A stretch of 64,000 bases of DNA from WRMS01 sp038562165 (GCA_038562165.1 JBCFAO010000001.1:74226-138225), one strand, 5' to 3'. Counted from the first letter of the stretch, positions 8,030 through 17,144 are shown. The notes: a model not told the origin generated them from the sequence alone. Numbers and translations: made by a program.

Positions 8030-10105
8030 TCAACCCTGCTCATTCAGCATCTGCTGAAAATTCTCTTCGTTCAGGATCAGCGGCTTTCCTGTCTCTGCCT
8101 GCAGAGCCTGAGCCTTAGCTAGTTTTGAGCCGGCTTTTTCCCCTGCGATCACATAATCTGTAGTTTTGGTAACGCTATCCTGGGGTGTGGCGCCCAGGCT
8201 TTTGAGCTTGGCCTCGATTTCCCGGCGGCTGTAGCTCTGCAATACTCCTGTGACCACCACATTTTTGCCGGCAAAGGGGTTTGCCTGTGCCTCCAAGGCC
8301 TGGGCCCCCGGCCCTCCATCTTCCTGGCCGGCGGGCCTGACGCCGGCAGCCAGCAAATGATCAATAACCTGGCGGATCTTGTCATCCCGGAAAAACTGAT
8401 AGACGGATCGGGCAATGATACCGCCCACTTCCGGCACCTCCAGAAGGGCTTCCGGCTCCGCTTTTTCTAAAGCTTCCAGAGTCCCGAAGGCTTTAGCCAG
8501 ATCCTGGGCCGTTTTCTTGCCCACATGGGGAACACCCAAGCTGTAAATAAAGGAATCCAAGCTGCAACCTTTGCTTTTTTCGATAGCGGATAAGAGATTA
8601 TCGGCCTTTTTATCTTTAAATTTATCCAGGGTTAGCAATTGCTCTCTCGTCAGCCTATAAAGCTGGTCCACACTGCGCAGCCCCAAATCTTCAAAAAACT
8701 GATGGGCGGTCTTTTCGCTGAAGCCCTCAATATTCATAGCTTCCCGTCCGGCAAAATGAGCCAAGGCCTTCACCATCTGCGGTTTGCAACCGATAGCATT
8801 GCGGCAAAAGAGATGAACCCCATCCTGAACCAGTTCGCTGCCGCATTGGGGGCAGTGGCTGGGGGTCTGGATCTCCTGCTGCTCCGCTGCCAATTTCTCA
8901 TCTTCGGCGGCAGCTACACCTAAAATTTCAGGAATTACATCGTTAGACCGCCGGACAAATACAGTGGCGCCGACGCTCACCCCTTTGCGGCGAATATCGT
9001 CCATATTGTTTAATGTAGCCCGGCTGACGGTAACCCCCGCCAGTTCCACCGGCTCAAGTAAAGCCGTGGGCGTCACCTTGCCCGTACGCCCTACATTCCA
9101 CTCTACGGCCAAAAGCCGGGTAGTCTCCTCCAAGGCCTCGAATTTATAAGCTACCGACCAGCGGGGAAACTTGGCCGTAAAGCCCAGTTTTTCCCGCTGG
9201 CTAAGATCATCAATGGCAATAACAGCCCCGTCGATATCAAAATTCAGCCGGTCCCGGCAAGCCTGGATTTCCTCCACGGCCGCCATAGCTTCTTTCAGGT
9301 CTTTGCAGCAGCGGTGGAAAGGATGAACGGTAAAGCCCTGGCTTTCCAGCCAAGCCAATTCCTCACTATAGGTAGCAAAGGGCCGGCCTTGCCAATAACC
9401 GATATCATAAAACCAGGCCGTCAGCCGGCGGCGGCGGGTCTCGGCAATATCCAAATTGCGCAAAGCCCCCGCTGCTCCATTACGCATATTTTTTAGGGGA
9501 ACCTTTGCTTCTGCATTATATGCATCAAAGGCTTCTTTTGTCATGATGGCTTCTCCCCGGATTTCCGCCAGGGCCTGATCATCGATGACCGGGGGAATGC
9601 CGGGAATGGTCAGCAGTTGAGGCAATATCTCCTCCCCCACGGTGCCGGTGCCCCGGGTAGCCCCATGAACCAGGCTGCCGCCGTCATAAGTTAAATTGAC
9701 GGTCATGCCGTCAAACTTCATGGTAACCACATATTCCAGAACGGGTCTATCCCCTGTGCCGTCAGCCAGCAGCCTGAGGTTGCGGTTTTCCCACTCCTGC
9801 AATTCTTCCCAAGTCCTTACTTTATCCAGGCTCCACAAGGGCCCCAGATGGCTATGCTTCTGAAAGCCCGGCAAAACCCGGTCTCCCACCCGCTGCGTAG
9901 GGGATTGGGGCAGAATCAGTCCGGTTTCCGCCTCCAGCTCCTCCAGTTGCCCGTAAAGACGGTCATACTCTTTATCCGATACCAGCGGATCGTCTTTGGT
10001 GTAATAAGCGTAAGAATACCGGTTTAACTGCGCCGCCAATTCCTTCATCTGCTGCCGTTTAGCTGCTAAAGCATGGCTGTCTTGCTCTTTCTTGTCCACC
10101 TTCAC
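8030..10105 (-). CDS. ligA: NAD-dependent DNA ligase LigA
   Basis: The 691-residue replicative and repair ligase has the normal domain order. An N-terminal NMN-binding Ia domain comes first ('YSYAYYTKDDPLVSDKEYDRL'-like region). The adenylation domain has the active-site lysine in 'VTMKFDGMTV' (KxDG). An OB fold follows, then a four-Cys zinc finger ('CPQCGSEL...CRNAIGC'), helix-hairpin-helix repeats, and a C-terminal BRCT domain ('FAGKNVVVTGVLQSYSR'). It lies downstream of pcrA, an arrangement common in Bacillota. Confidence 0.98.
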   Translation of the reverse strand: MKVDKKEQDSHALAAKRQQMKELAAQLNRYSYAYYTKDDPLVSDKEYDRLYGQLEELEAETGLILPQSPTQRVGDRVLPGFQKHSHLGPLWSLDKVRTWEELQEWENRNLRLLADGTGDRPVLEYVVTMKFDGMTVNLTYDGGSLVHGATRGTGTVGEEILPQLLTIPGIPPVIDDQALAEIRGEAIMTKEAFDAYNAEAKVPLKNMRNGAAGALRNLDIAETRRRRLTAWFYDIGYWQGRPFATYSEELAWLESQGFTVHPFHRCCKDLKEAMAAVEEIQACRDRLNFDIDGAVIAIDDLSQREKLGFTAKFPRWSVAYKFEALEETTRLLAVEWNVGRTGKVTPTALLEPVELAGVTVSRATLNNMDDIRRKGVSVGATVFVRRSNDVIPEILGVAAAEDEKLAAEQQEIQTPSHCPQCGSELVQDGVHLFCRNAIGCKPQMVKALAHFAGREAMNIEGFSEKTAHQFFEDLGLRSVDQLYRLTREQLLTLDKFKDKKADNLLSAIEKSKGCSLDSFIYSLGVPHVGKKTAQDLAKAFGTLEALEKAEPEALLEVPEVGGIIARSVYQFFRDDKIRQVIDHLLAAGVRPAGQEDGGPGAQALEAQANPFAGKNVVVTGVLQSYSRREIEAKLKSLGATPQDSVTKTTDYVIAGEKAGSKLAKAQALQAETGKPLILNEENFQQMLNEQG

Positions 10106-10120
10106 ACCTCATTCGCCTAT

Positions 10121-10140
10121 TTAAACTTGAGATTTTGCAT
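10121..10140 (-). repeat. Copy of the interspersed 20-bp motif
   Basis: Read on the minus strand this is ATGCAAAATCTCAAGTTTAA. It matches the motif found at 13.0-14.1 kb and 22.9-23.2 kb (GAGCAAAAATGCAAGTTTGT and variants). It lies in the 66-bp gap between pcrA and ligA. Confidence 0.6.
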
Positions 10141-10171
10141 ATTTTTCAGTGCTCCTGCCCAATACCGCGGC

Positions 10172-12718
10172 CTATCCTTCCATCCGCTTGATGGGGGCAA
10201 TATCCGCTTGCAACGTCCTTAACCCTTTGTCCGGAAAAGCCACCACATAGGTCAGACTTTTGCCGGCGCCCTTGGCGCTGACAATGCTGCCGGGGCCCCA
10301 GACTTTATGGACGATCTTATCGCCGGGTTTGAAGATTTCGCCGGCGCCGGCGCCGGAAGAGGAGCCGCTGCCGGAGGAGCCGCTGCCGCTGCCGTAGTTG
10401 CCGCCGCTGCCGCCAAAACGGCTGCCACCGCTGCTGCCGGCCCCGCCGCCATCGCCGTAACGGCCGCTATTGCCATAGCCGCCTCTGCCGCCGTAGCCTC
10501 CCCGGTCCTTAGAGCCGCCGATACCGCCGTAGCCGCTTTCAAAGGGCTCATCCTCATAGCCGCCACCGCCGAAGGCAAAGCCGCCGTTTTTCGGGGGAAA
10601 CTCTTCTTTTAGATATTCCGGAATTTCCGCCAGAAAGCGGGAAGGCAACTGGTGGGTATAGCTGCCGTATTGGTTGCGCCGGGCTGCCCAGGATAAATAC
10701 AGTTTTTCTTTGGCCCTGGTAAGAGCCACGTAGCACAAACGGCGTTCTTCTTCGATTTCACTGTCGGTGATACAACGAAAATGGGGGAAAATTCTTTCCT
10801 CCAACCCCACCACAAATACTTGAGGGAACTCCAGCCCCTTAGCCGTATGCATGGTCATTACCTGGACGACGCCCCGGCGGTCTTCGTCGGCAACCATTTC
10901 CATGTCGGTGATCAGGGAGATTTCTCCCAAGAACTCTGACAAGGTCCCGCCCACCGTCTTGTCATAGTCCTCCGTCTTATTGATAAATTCCTGAAGGTTG
11001 TCCCAGCGGTCCCGGTTTTCCAGGCTATCCACTTCCTGAAGCATTTGCCGATAACCGCTTTTATGCAATATGCTTCTGGTCAACTGACCTACCTTTTCTT
11101 CGGCTGCCAATTGTCTCAGCTCTACAAAAAGCTTGCGGAATTCTTCTACGGATTTTTCGGCACGGCTGGAAAGGCCCAGTCCCTGACGGTCAAAAAGTGC
11201 TTCGGCCAACCCCTTGCCGCTGGCAATACTATGGCTGATGATTTGGTTGACGGTGGCGTCGCCAATTCCCCGCTTCGGTACATTGATGATCCGCCGCAAG
11301 GCTACCTGGTCGTCGGGATTGGCAATCAGCTTCAAATAAGCCAATATATCTTTAATTTCTTTGCGCTCATAAAAACGCAGGCCGCCGATAATCACATAAG
11401 GAATGCGGAAACTGGCAAACCATTCTTCCAGCACCCGGGACTGGGCATTGGTCCGCAAAAGCACGGCATGATCACCGAAGGTCCCGCCTTTTTCCCTGGT
11501 CATCTGAACCCGGCTGCAAACAAAGCGGGCCTCATCCTGATCATCGGTAGCCCTGTAGCAATATATTTTATCCCCGGGCTCTTTATCAGTCCACAGCTTT
11601 TTCTGCTTACGCTCCCGGTTATTGGCCACCAAGTGATTGGCCGCCTCCAATATCCTGCCGGCAGAACGATAGTTTTGCTCCAGCTTGATCACCTGAGCGC
11701 CGGGAAAATCCCGTTCAAAATCCAGGATATTGCGGATATCCGCCTGCCGGAAGCTGTAAATGGACTGGTCGTCATCGCCTACCACGCAAATATTGCCGTG
11801 GCCTTGAGCCAGCATTTTCACCAGCCGGTATTGAATATGGTTAGTATCCTGATATTCGTCTACCATTATGTACTGAAATTTTTGCTGATATTTAGTCAGG
11901 CATTCCGGCCGCTTTTGGAACAGAATCACGGTCTGCAGCAGCAGATCATCAAAATCCATGGCGTTGCTCTTCAGCAGACTCTGCTGGTAACGGGCATAGA
12001 CCAAAGGCTGCATGTGGTCCATGTTGCGGGTAGGCGGCGAGTAGTTGGATGGCGGCAGCTTCATACTGCTTTTTTGCCGGCTGATCCAGTGCAGATATGC
12101 TCTGGGGGGATGCTCCTTATCGTCGAGATTCAGACTTTTTAAAATCTCCCGAATCACTTGTTCCTGATCACCGCTATCATAAATAGAGAAATCCGCCTGA
12201 TAGCCCTCCAGATACTGCCGCTCCCTTTTCAATATCCGCAGGCAGGCGCTATGAAAGGTCATCACCCACATATCGGCCAGAGATTCCCCCAAAAGGGCCT
12301 CTAACCGCTCCCTCATCTCCTGAGCCGCTTTATTGGTAAAGGTAATGGCCAGAATGTTATACATCGGCACGCCCTGCTGGCCGATTAAAGCCAGCAACTG
12401 CCGGGAAAGCAAAGGCTTGTCCCCCTGATTCCTGCCCCCTTCCGCCAGAAAAAGGGCCAGATACTCCAGTTCCGCTTCCCCGGCCCAATCAGGGGGCGGG
12501 CAATCGGGATCATAGTGAGGCCCAAAGGTCAGTAGATGCAATATCCGGTAGACCATAGCCGTAGTCTTGCCGCTGCCGGCTCCGGCCAGGCATAGTACCG
12601 GCCCTTCGCCGGTTTCTACCGCTAATTTTTGACCTACATTCAAACGGGACAAAATCATATTGCGGATTTCGTCCCGTAAAGCTTTATACTGTTCTCGTTC
12701 TGCTTGATTTAATGCCAT
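10172..12718 (-). CDS. pcrA: ATP-dependent DNA helicase PcrA (UvrD/REP family) with Gly-rich linker
   Basis: This 848-residue SF1A helicase acts in repair and plasmid replication. Walker A is 'AGAGSGKTTAMVYRI' (~residue 45), motif II is 'VDEYQDTNHIQY' and motif VI is 'LCYVALTRAKEKLYLSWA'. The helicase core contains a sizeable insert after Walker A (about residues 65-115). Residues ~705-800 form a glycine/serine-rich linker with RGG-like units before a conserved C-terminal module 'FKPGDKIVHKVWGPGSIVSAKG', the Tudor-like tail that contacts RNA polymerase in other PcrA proteins. ATG 12718 follows a good GGAGG site, and a consensus promoter lies just upstream. Confidence 0.97.
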   Translation of the reverse strand: MALNQAEREQYKALRDEIRNMILSRLNVGQKLAVETGEGPVLCLAGAGSGKTTAMVYRILHLLTFGPHYDPDCPPPDWAGEAELEYLALFLAEGGRNQGDKPLLSRQLLALIGQQGVPMYNILAITFTNKAAQEMRERLEALLGESLADMWVMTFHSACLRILKRERQYLEGYQADFSIYDSGDQEQVIREILKSLNLDDKEHPPRAYLHWISRQKSSMKLPPSNYSPPTRNMDHMQPLVYARYQQSLLKSNAMDFDDLLLQTVILFQKRPECLTKYQQKFQYIMVDEYQDTNHIQYRLVKMLAQGHGNICVVGDDDQSIYSFRQADIRNILDFERDFPGAQVIKLEQNYRSAGRILEAANHLVANNRERKQKKLWTDKEPGDKIYCYRATDDQDEARFVCSRVQMTREKGGTFGDHAVLLRTNAQSRVLEEWFASFRIPYVIIGGLRFYERKEIKDILAYLKLIANPDDQVALRRIINVPKRGIGDATVNQIISHSIASGKGLAEALFDRQGLGLSSRAEKSVEEFRKLFVELRQLAAEEKVGQLTRSILHKSGYRQMLQEVDSLENRDRWDNLQEFINKTEDYDKTVGGTLSEFLGEISLITDMEMVADEDRRGVVQVMTMHTAKGLEFPQVFVVGLEERIFPHFRCITDSEIEEERRLCYVALTRAKEKLYLSWAARRNQYGSYTHQLPSRFLAEIPEYLKEEFPPKNGGFAFGGGGYEDEPFESGYGGIGGSKDRGGYGGRGGYGNSGRYGDGGGAGSSGGSRFGGSGGNYGSGSGSSGSGSSSGAGAGEIFKPGDKIVHKVWGPGSIVSAKGAGKSLTYVVAFPDKGLRTLQADIAPIKRMEG

Positions 12719-12741
12719 GGTCTGCCTCCTTGTCTACTACT

Positions 12742-12770
12742 ATTCTAGGTGACAAGGGGCTGTCAGTCAA
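12742..12770 (-). promoter_or_regulatory. Sigma-A promoter of pcrA (ligA) operon
   Basis: On the minus strand TTGACT (12765-12770) and TAGAAT (12742-12747) are separated by exactly 17 bp. The start site would be near 12735, giving a short leader before the pcrA ribosome site. Confidence 0.7.
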
Positions 12771-12961
12771 GACGTTCAGGCATGCCAAACTGTCCTTAAA
12801 TGAAAATTGTTACAGTCGGAAATATATTAAAAGAAACGTTGGATAACATATAACCTTTTATTTTTAGCCTGAGTTCCCGCAAAATTAAGCCATACACCGA
12901 AAAAAGCCGCCAATGCCAGACTTGTCTTGCCAAGCTTGACTCGGAATTCACTTTTGTCCGG

Positions 12962-13051
12962 TCTGCAGGTTTTGTCCTCTCTGCAGGTTTTGTCCTCTCT
13001 GCAGGTTTTGTCCTCTCTGCAGGTTTTGTCCTCTCTGCAGGTTTTGTCCTC
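12962..13051. repeat. Perfect 18-bp tandem repeat, five copies
   Basis: Five identical head-to-tail units of TCTGCAGGTTTTGTCCTC fill 12962-13051 without interruption. The unit resembles the right half of the adjacent interspersed motif (TGCAGGTTTGTATCC at 13064-13078), which suggests that the array grew from a motif copy. Units are a multiple of three, so every frame through it is open, but no start site or conserved protein is seen. Confidence 0.95.
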
Positions 13052-13054
13052 TCT

Positions 13055-13114
13055 GTGCAAAAATGCAGGTTTGTATCCAGTAAGGGCGCCAGTTGAGCAA
13101 AAATGCAAGTTTGT
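13055..13114 (+). repeat. Two direct copies of the interspersed 20-bp motif
   Basis: The copies are GTGCAAAAATGCAGGTTTGT at 13055-13074 and GAGCAAAAATGCAAGTTTGT at 13095-13114. They are 40 bp apart start to start and directly follow the 18-bp array. Confidence 0.75.
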
Positions 13115-13265
13115 AGACACCCCTTAGAGTTATGGCGGCTCAAAAAATAAGTAGAAACCTATACCTTGGCTGTATCTAGTGCCCTGGCAGAAATGAATTC
13201 ACTACCAAACTGCAAAAAAGGCTTAAGCTTTCTAACATTTCTTCTGATCGGGCCTCTAGACGAAG

Positions 13266-13285
13266 ACAAACTTGCAATTTTGCAC
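13266..13285 (-). repeat. Inverted copy of the interspersed 20-bp motif
   Basis: On the minus strand it reads GTGCAAAATTGCAAGTTTGT. It faces the two direct copies at 13055-13114, about 150 bp away. Confidence 0.75.
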
Positions 13286-13380
13286 AGAGGGGGACCTATA
13301 ATAAGCCAGCCACCCCCTGCCGGTGGGGGGGGTGTACTCATTTCTTTCAATTAGGGATATGCCAATACCTTAAGTAATGG

Positions 13381-13406
13381 AAAAAACCGCCGTTCCCGGC
13401 GGTTTT
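13381..13406 (-). terminator. Intrinsic terminator downstream of the 13.5-kb gene
   Basis: AACCGCC and GGCGGTT arms with a 6-nt loop are extended by A/T pairs. The minus strand continues into a run of six T (13381-13386). It lies about 115 bases past the stop at 13520. Confidence 0.75.
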
Positions 13407-13519
13407 CGGATCTGCCCTTTCGGAAATTGCCGCTTCACCACAAGCGACAACTCTCTTTTAATAAGGGGCGCCGAGTTACAATTTCTTTGACGCCCGCAGT
13501 GCAGCAACAGCAGCCCGCC

Positions 13520-13825
13520 TCAGTGCCTGTGGCGCAGCCGGTCCGCCGGCGAATAGCTGTCATATTGATCCATATATTCATCAAAGGGATCTGCATCGTA
13601 ATCAAAACGGGTACTGTCTTCATGACGGAGCCGGCGGGAGAACTCCCAGCTCATTTCTATCGGCGGCACGATTTTTTTGGCTAAACCGGCCTGATAAGCC
13701 TTACTATAGCTTTGATCCAACTCTTTTTCCTTTTTCTTGCCCACAAACCAGCGTGCTTTAGACGGAGGCCGGCTTAAACCTGCCGACTGGCTGTTGATCC
13801 ACCGTCGTTTTTTTTCTTCTCCCAT
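13520..13825 (-). CDS. Small charged protein of unknown function
   Basis: This 101-residue protein is not recognised. It is strongly polar, with a basic N-terminal half (KKRRW, PPSKARWFVGKKKEKE) and an acidic, Tyr/Asp-rich C-terminal half (DYDADPFDEYMDQYDSYSP) that ends in RLRHRH. No membrane segment or signal peptide is seen. Support for a real gene comes from a perfect AGGAGG at 13835-13840, 9 nt before ATG 13825, and from the terminator at 13381-13406. A TTG one codon upstream (13828) is an alternative start. It stands alone between two repeat-bearing regions. Confidence 0.65.
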   Translation of the reverse strand: MGEEKKRRWINSQSAGLSRPPSKARWFVGKKKEKELDQSYSKAYQAGLAKKIVPPIEMSWEFSRRLRHEDSTRFDYDADPFDEYMDQYDSYSPADRLRHRH

Positions 13826-13959
13826 CAAACCGTTCCTCCTGTAAAAGATTCACACTTCTAGTATGGGCATCGAAAAACTTTTTATACTAATAAAGGAAAA
13901 CTGTTACCTAAAACAACATCAACATAGGTCGGCAAGTTGTATTTGCGTCCGGCCATTTT

Positions 13960-14097
13960 GTGCAAAATCTCAAGTTTAAAGTGTGTTGTTACTTTAGGAT
14001 AGAGGAAGTCTTCTGCCCGTGACACTAAATACGGACAAATAGAGCCAAATACAGCCGGAAGACGGCTTTCAAGCACTTTAAACTTGAAATTTTGCGC
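13960..14097. repeat. Inverted pair of the interspersed motif around a 96-bp spacer
   Basis: The left arm 13960-13980 is GTGCAAAATCTCAAGTTTAA(A). The right arm 14077-14097 is its inverse, with one mismatch in the core (TTTAAACTTGAAATTTTGCGC). The spacer is not repetitive and carries no supported gene. The pair could fold into a long stem, or it could mark the ends of a small mobile sequence. Confidence 0.65.
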
Positions 14098-14152
14098 ATT
14101 TAGCTGACACGCTCAGCCGCTCCGCTTAAACCTTCCTAATCCCTGCCTCTTA

Positions 14153-14195
14153 TAAAAAAAAGATGCCCGGATACCGTCACAAGTATCCGAACATC
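14153..14195 (-). terminator. Intrinsic terminator of the P-type ATPase gene
   Basis: Arms GATGCCCGGATAC (14162-14174) and GTATCCGAACATC (14183-14195) form a 13-bp stem with two mismatches. On the minus strand it is followed by eight T (14154-14161). It lies about 95 bases past the ATPase stop. Confidence 0.85.
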
Positions 14196-14288
14196 CTTCT
14201 CTGGGGAATTTTATCGCCGGATTATCCAGAGTTTATCCGGCTGAGATTTTACTTCTCACCTTAGAACTTTTCGAGGCTTTGACCTGCC

Positions 14289-17018
14289 TTACTTCTTGGC
14301 AACGGCTCTCTTTACGGCTTTGGTGATTTCACCGAAGACCAGAGGCATGATGGCAATCAGCAGCACCACATCCCAATCATGGAGATGGAACTGGGTCAGG
14401 TTGAAGATATCCCGGAAGGTGGGAACAACCATAACCACCAGCAGCAGGCCAAAGGATAAAAGAGTGGCCATGTTCATGTTTCTGTTGCTGAATATGCCTA
14501 TCTTGAAGATGGAGTATTTTTCGGAACGGGCGGAGTAGGCCCGCAGCAATTCACAGGCAATAAGGGTAACGAAAGCATAAGTACGGCCTGTGGCCAAGCC
14601 GATCTCTGTAAGCATGCCGCCGCCCCGCTGGCAACCCAGCCAGAAGGAGAAGAGCACTGCCGCCGTCATCACCAGAGCCTGGACAGCAATGTTAATCATC
14701 ATACCGGTGTTGATGATGGGTTCCGAAGGATTACGGGGAGGATCCTCCATAAGACCAGGCTCTTTCTTCTCTGTACCCAGAGCCAAAGCCGGGAAGGCGT
14801 CGGTGACCAGGTTAACCCAGAGCAAGTGAATGGGCAGCAGAGGAATAGCCCATTGGAAGATCATGGCCAGGAAAATAATTAGAATCTCGCCGACATTACA
14901 GGACAACAGGAAGAAAACGAATTTACGGATGTTGCTGTAGATAACCCGGCCTTCTTCCACAGCCTCGACAATGCTGGCGAAGTTGTCATCGGTGATGATC
15001 ATGTCCGCCGTTTCTTTCGTCACGTCGGTACCGGTGATGCCCATGGCCACGCCGATATCGGCTCTCTTTAAGGCAGGAGCATCGTTGACGCCGTCGCCGG
15101 TCATGGCGGCAATTTCACCGTTGTTCTTCACAGCCTGGACAATGCGGACTTTATGCTCGGGAGATACCCGGGCAAAAACGCTGACAGTCTTGACGACTTC
15201 ATCCAGTTCTTTATCGCTCATTTGGTTCAGATCGGAGCCGGCCATAACCTGGTCTTCCTTCTCGATAATCCCCAAATCTCTGGCAATAGCGGCAGCGGTA
15301 TCTTTGTAGTCGCCGGTGATCATGATAACCCGGATACCGGCAGTCTTACAAACCTTGATGGCTTCAATAGCCTCCACACGGGGCAAGTCGATCATGCCTA
15401 CCAAGCCGGTGAAAACCAGTTCTTTTTCGTCGGCTTCCGGACTGGGATGGGCGGGTACTTCTGTTACCGGCCTAAATGCCATGGCCAATACACGGAGAGC
15501 CTGGCTGGCCAGATTCTTGTTTTGGGCCAGAATGTCTTCGATATCCTTCTGGGTAATATCTTCGATGCTGCCGTCCCGGCGCAAAATCTTGGTGCAAAGA
15601 CTGATCAAAATATCGGGAGCACCTTTGGTATAAGCCATCAGTGCGCCTTGCTCATTTTTGTGGAAGGTAGTCATCAACTTCCGCTGGGAGTCAAAAGGAA
15701 TCTCCTGCAAGCGAGGCTGCTTCCGGTTCATCAGCTCCTTGGTCATACCGACCTTGGCAGCCGTTACCACCATAGCGCCTTCCGTAGGATCGCCATGGAT
15801 TTTCCAAAGGTCATTGCCCTCCTCAGTATCGTGCTCCAGACGGCTGTCATTACAGAGGGACTGGATTTCCAGCAGCCGGTAAATAGCAGGCTCGGCAGCC
15901 ATATCGACTTTATTGCCGTCGATGATCAAATCACCTTCGGGGCAATAGCCTTCGCCGGTTACATTAATTTCAGTGCCGGGAATATACATTTTGACCGTGG
16001 TCATCTGATTCTGGGTCAGGGTACCGGTCTTATCGGAGCAGATAACTGTGGTGCTGCCCAGGGTTTCCACAGCATGGAGCTTCTTCATGATAGCTCTGTG
16101 CTTAACCATCCGCTGCATGCCCAGGGCCAATACGATAGTTACTACTGCCGGCAGGCCTTCAGGAATAGCCGCTACCGCCAGGCTGACTGCCGTCATGAAC
16201 ATTTCCAGCATGTCTTCGCCTCTGAGAAGGCCCATAATAAAGACAGCGGCGCTGACAGCCAGACAAGCCGTACCTAAAACCTTACCTAATTGGTTTAGCT
16301 TCTTCTGCAGGGGCGTATCTTCTTCCTCATCCTCCTGGATCATCTCGGCAATCTTACCGATAACCGTATTCATCCCGGTGGAAGTAACTACACCCTGGCC
16401 ACGGCCATAGGTAATCAAGGTGCTCATAAAGCCGCAGTTAATCTGGTCACCTAAACCGATATCGCCTTCCAGCTTAGCGTCGGCATATTTTTCTACCGGC
16501 ACGGATTCACCGGTTAGGGCCGCCTCTTCAACTTTTAAGTTAACGGTTTCCATCAAACGCAAATCAGCAGGAATATAGTCGCCGGTTTCCAGGACAACCA
16601 GATCGCCGGGGACCAACTGGACTGCAGGTATCACCAAATGCTCGCCGTCCCGGATTACTTTGGCGTTGGGCGCCGACATCTTTTTCAGCGCTTCCAAGGC
16701 TTTGCCGGCCCGGTACTCCTGGGAAACACCCAAACAAGCGTTGACGATAACGATGGCAATAATAACCAGGGAGTCTACTACTTCCCCCACCAGCATAGAA
16801 ACTACGCTGGCAATAATAAGAATAATAACCATGTAGTCCTTGAACTGCTCAAAAAACATCTGCAGCAAGGTAGCCCCTTTCTTTTGGGCCAATTCATTGG
16901 GACCGTACTTCTCCAGCCGGGCGGAAGCCTCGGCGGCAGTCAAGCCTTTTGACTTGTCCGTTCCCAATTCCTTGCATACAGCGTCCATGTTTAATTGATA
17001 CCATGGATCTTTTTGCAC
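14289..17018 (-). CDS. P2A-type cation-transporting ATPase (Ca2+/Mn2+ efflux type)
   Basis: A 909-residue heavy-cation pump with all P-type motifs: 'TGES' in the actuator domain, the phosphorylated Asp in 'SDKTGTLTQNQMTTV', and the hinge 'MTGDGVNDAPALKRADIGVAMG'. 'AIPEGLPAVVTIVLALG' in M4 and 'LWVNLVTDAFPALALG' in M6 are the ion-site signatures of SERCA/PMR1-like pumps. The frame is open up to 17147, but GTG 17018 is preferred: AAGGGG lies 8 nt upstream and the protein then begins with the usual N-terminal cation-ATPase domain. The manganese-type riboswitch in its leader argues for Mn2+ (or mixed Mn2+/Ca2+) export; that substrate is an inference from context. Confidence 0.95.
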   Translation of the reverse strand: MQKDPWYQLNMDAVCKELGTDKSKGLTAAEASARLEKYGPNELAQKKGATLLQMFFEQFKDYMVIILIIASVVSMLVGEVVDSLVIIAIVIVNACLGVSQEYRAGKALEALKKMSAPNAKVIRDGEHLVIPAVQLVPGDLVVLETGDYIPADLRLMETVNLKVEEAALTGESVPVEKYADAKLEGDIGLGDQINCGFMSTLITYGRGQGVVTSTGMNTVIGKIAEMIQEDEEEDTPLQKKLNQLGKVLGTACLAVSAAVFIMGLLRGEDMLEMFMTAVSLAVAAIPEGLPAVVTIVLALGMQRMVKHRAIMKKLHAVETLGSTTVICSDKTGTLTQNQMTTVKMYIPGTEINVTGEGYCPEGDLIIDGNKVDMAAEPAIYRLLEIQSLCNDSRLEHDTEEGNDLWKIHGDPTEGAMVVTAAKVGMTKELMNRKQPRLQEIPFDSQRKLMTTFHKNEQGALMAYTKGAPDILISLCTKILRRDGSIEDITQKDIEDILAQNKNLASQALRVLAMAFRPVTEVPAHPSPEADEKELVFTGLVGMIDLPRVEAIEAIKVCKTAGIRVIMITGDYKDTAAAIARDLGIIEKEDQVMAGSDLNQMSDKELDEVVKTVSVFARVSPEHKVRIVQAVKNNGEIAAMTGDGVNDAPALKRADIGVAMGITGTDVTKETADMIITDDNFASIVEAVEEGRVIYSNIRKFVFFLLSCNVGEILIIFLAMIFQWAIPLLPIHLLWVNLVTDAFPALALGTEKKEPGLMEDPPRNPSEPIINTGMMINIAVQALVMTAAVLFSFWLGCQRGGGMLTEIGLATGRTYAFVTLIACELLRAYSARSEKYSIFKIGIFSNRNMNMATLLSFGLLLVVMVVPTFRDIFNLTQFHLHDWDVVLLIAIMPLVFGEITKAVKRAVAKK

Positions 17019-17144
17019 CAACAACACCCCTTTTCTAGTTTCCTGCTTGTTCCTTTGTTGAACTGTTTTTGCCGGTTTTTCATCAGACGTATTATACAGT
17101 ATCCGCTTTTTTCTTTTTCCGTATTCTGCTAAAGAGAAAATAGA

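Larger units (their letters stand above)
12771..13382. other. Gene-poor intergenic region with repeats
   Basis: This 600-bp stretch holds no convincing gene. Open frames on both strands here consist mainly of translated repeats. It contains an 18-bp tandem array (12962-13051), two direct copies and one inverted copy of the interspersed motif, and a C/G-rich hairpin at about 13309-13332 (CCCCC..CCGG..GGGGG). A similar CCCC-CCGG-GGGG palindrome occurs at 46.67 kb, also close to a degenerate copy of the motif. Confidence 0.7.

Noticed and set aside
11045..12142. 365-residue plus-strand frame opposite pcrA
   Set aside because: It is antisense to the conserved helicase motifs and has no family resemblance.
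12962..13051. CRISPR array
   Set aside because: The 18-bp units are directly contiguous with no unique spacers, and no cas genes are present in the window.
12796..13143. 115-residue minus-strand frame with repeated ERTKPA, and plus-strand frame 12927-13127 with repeated VLSSLQ
   Set aside because: Both are translations of the 18-bp tandem array; the unit length keeps all frames open, and no ribosome site or conserved flank is present.
13166..13354. 62-63-residue overlapping frames on both strands at 13.2 kb
   Set aside because: They overlap a motif copy and a G/C hairpin, have no ribosome site and resemble no protein.
13882..14076. 64-residue minus-strand frame inside the inverted motif pair
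   Set aside because: No ribosome site and no recognisable protein; it overlaps the motif arm and is short.
15153..16277. 374-residue plus-strand frame opposite the P-type ATPase
   Set aside because: It is antisense to conserved ATPase motifs; no ribosome site or conserved domain.
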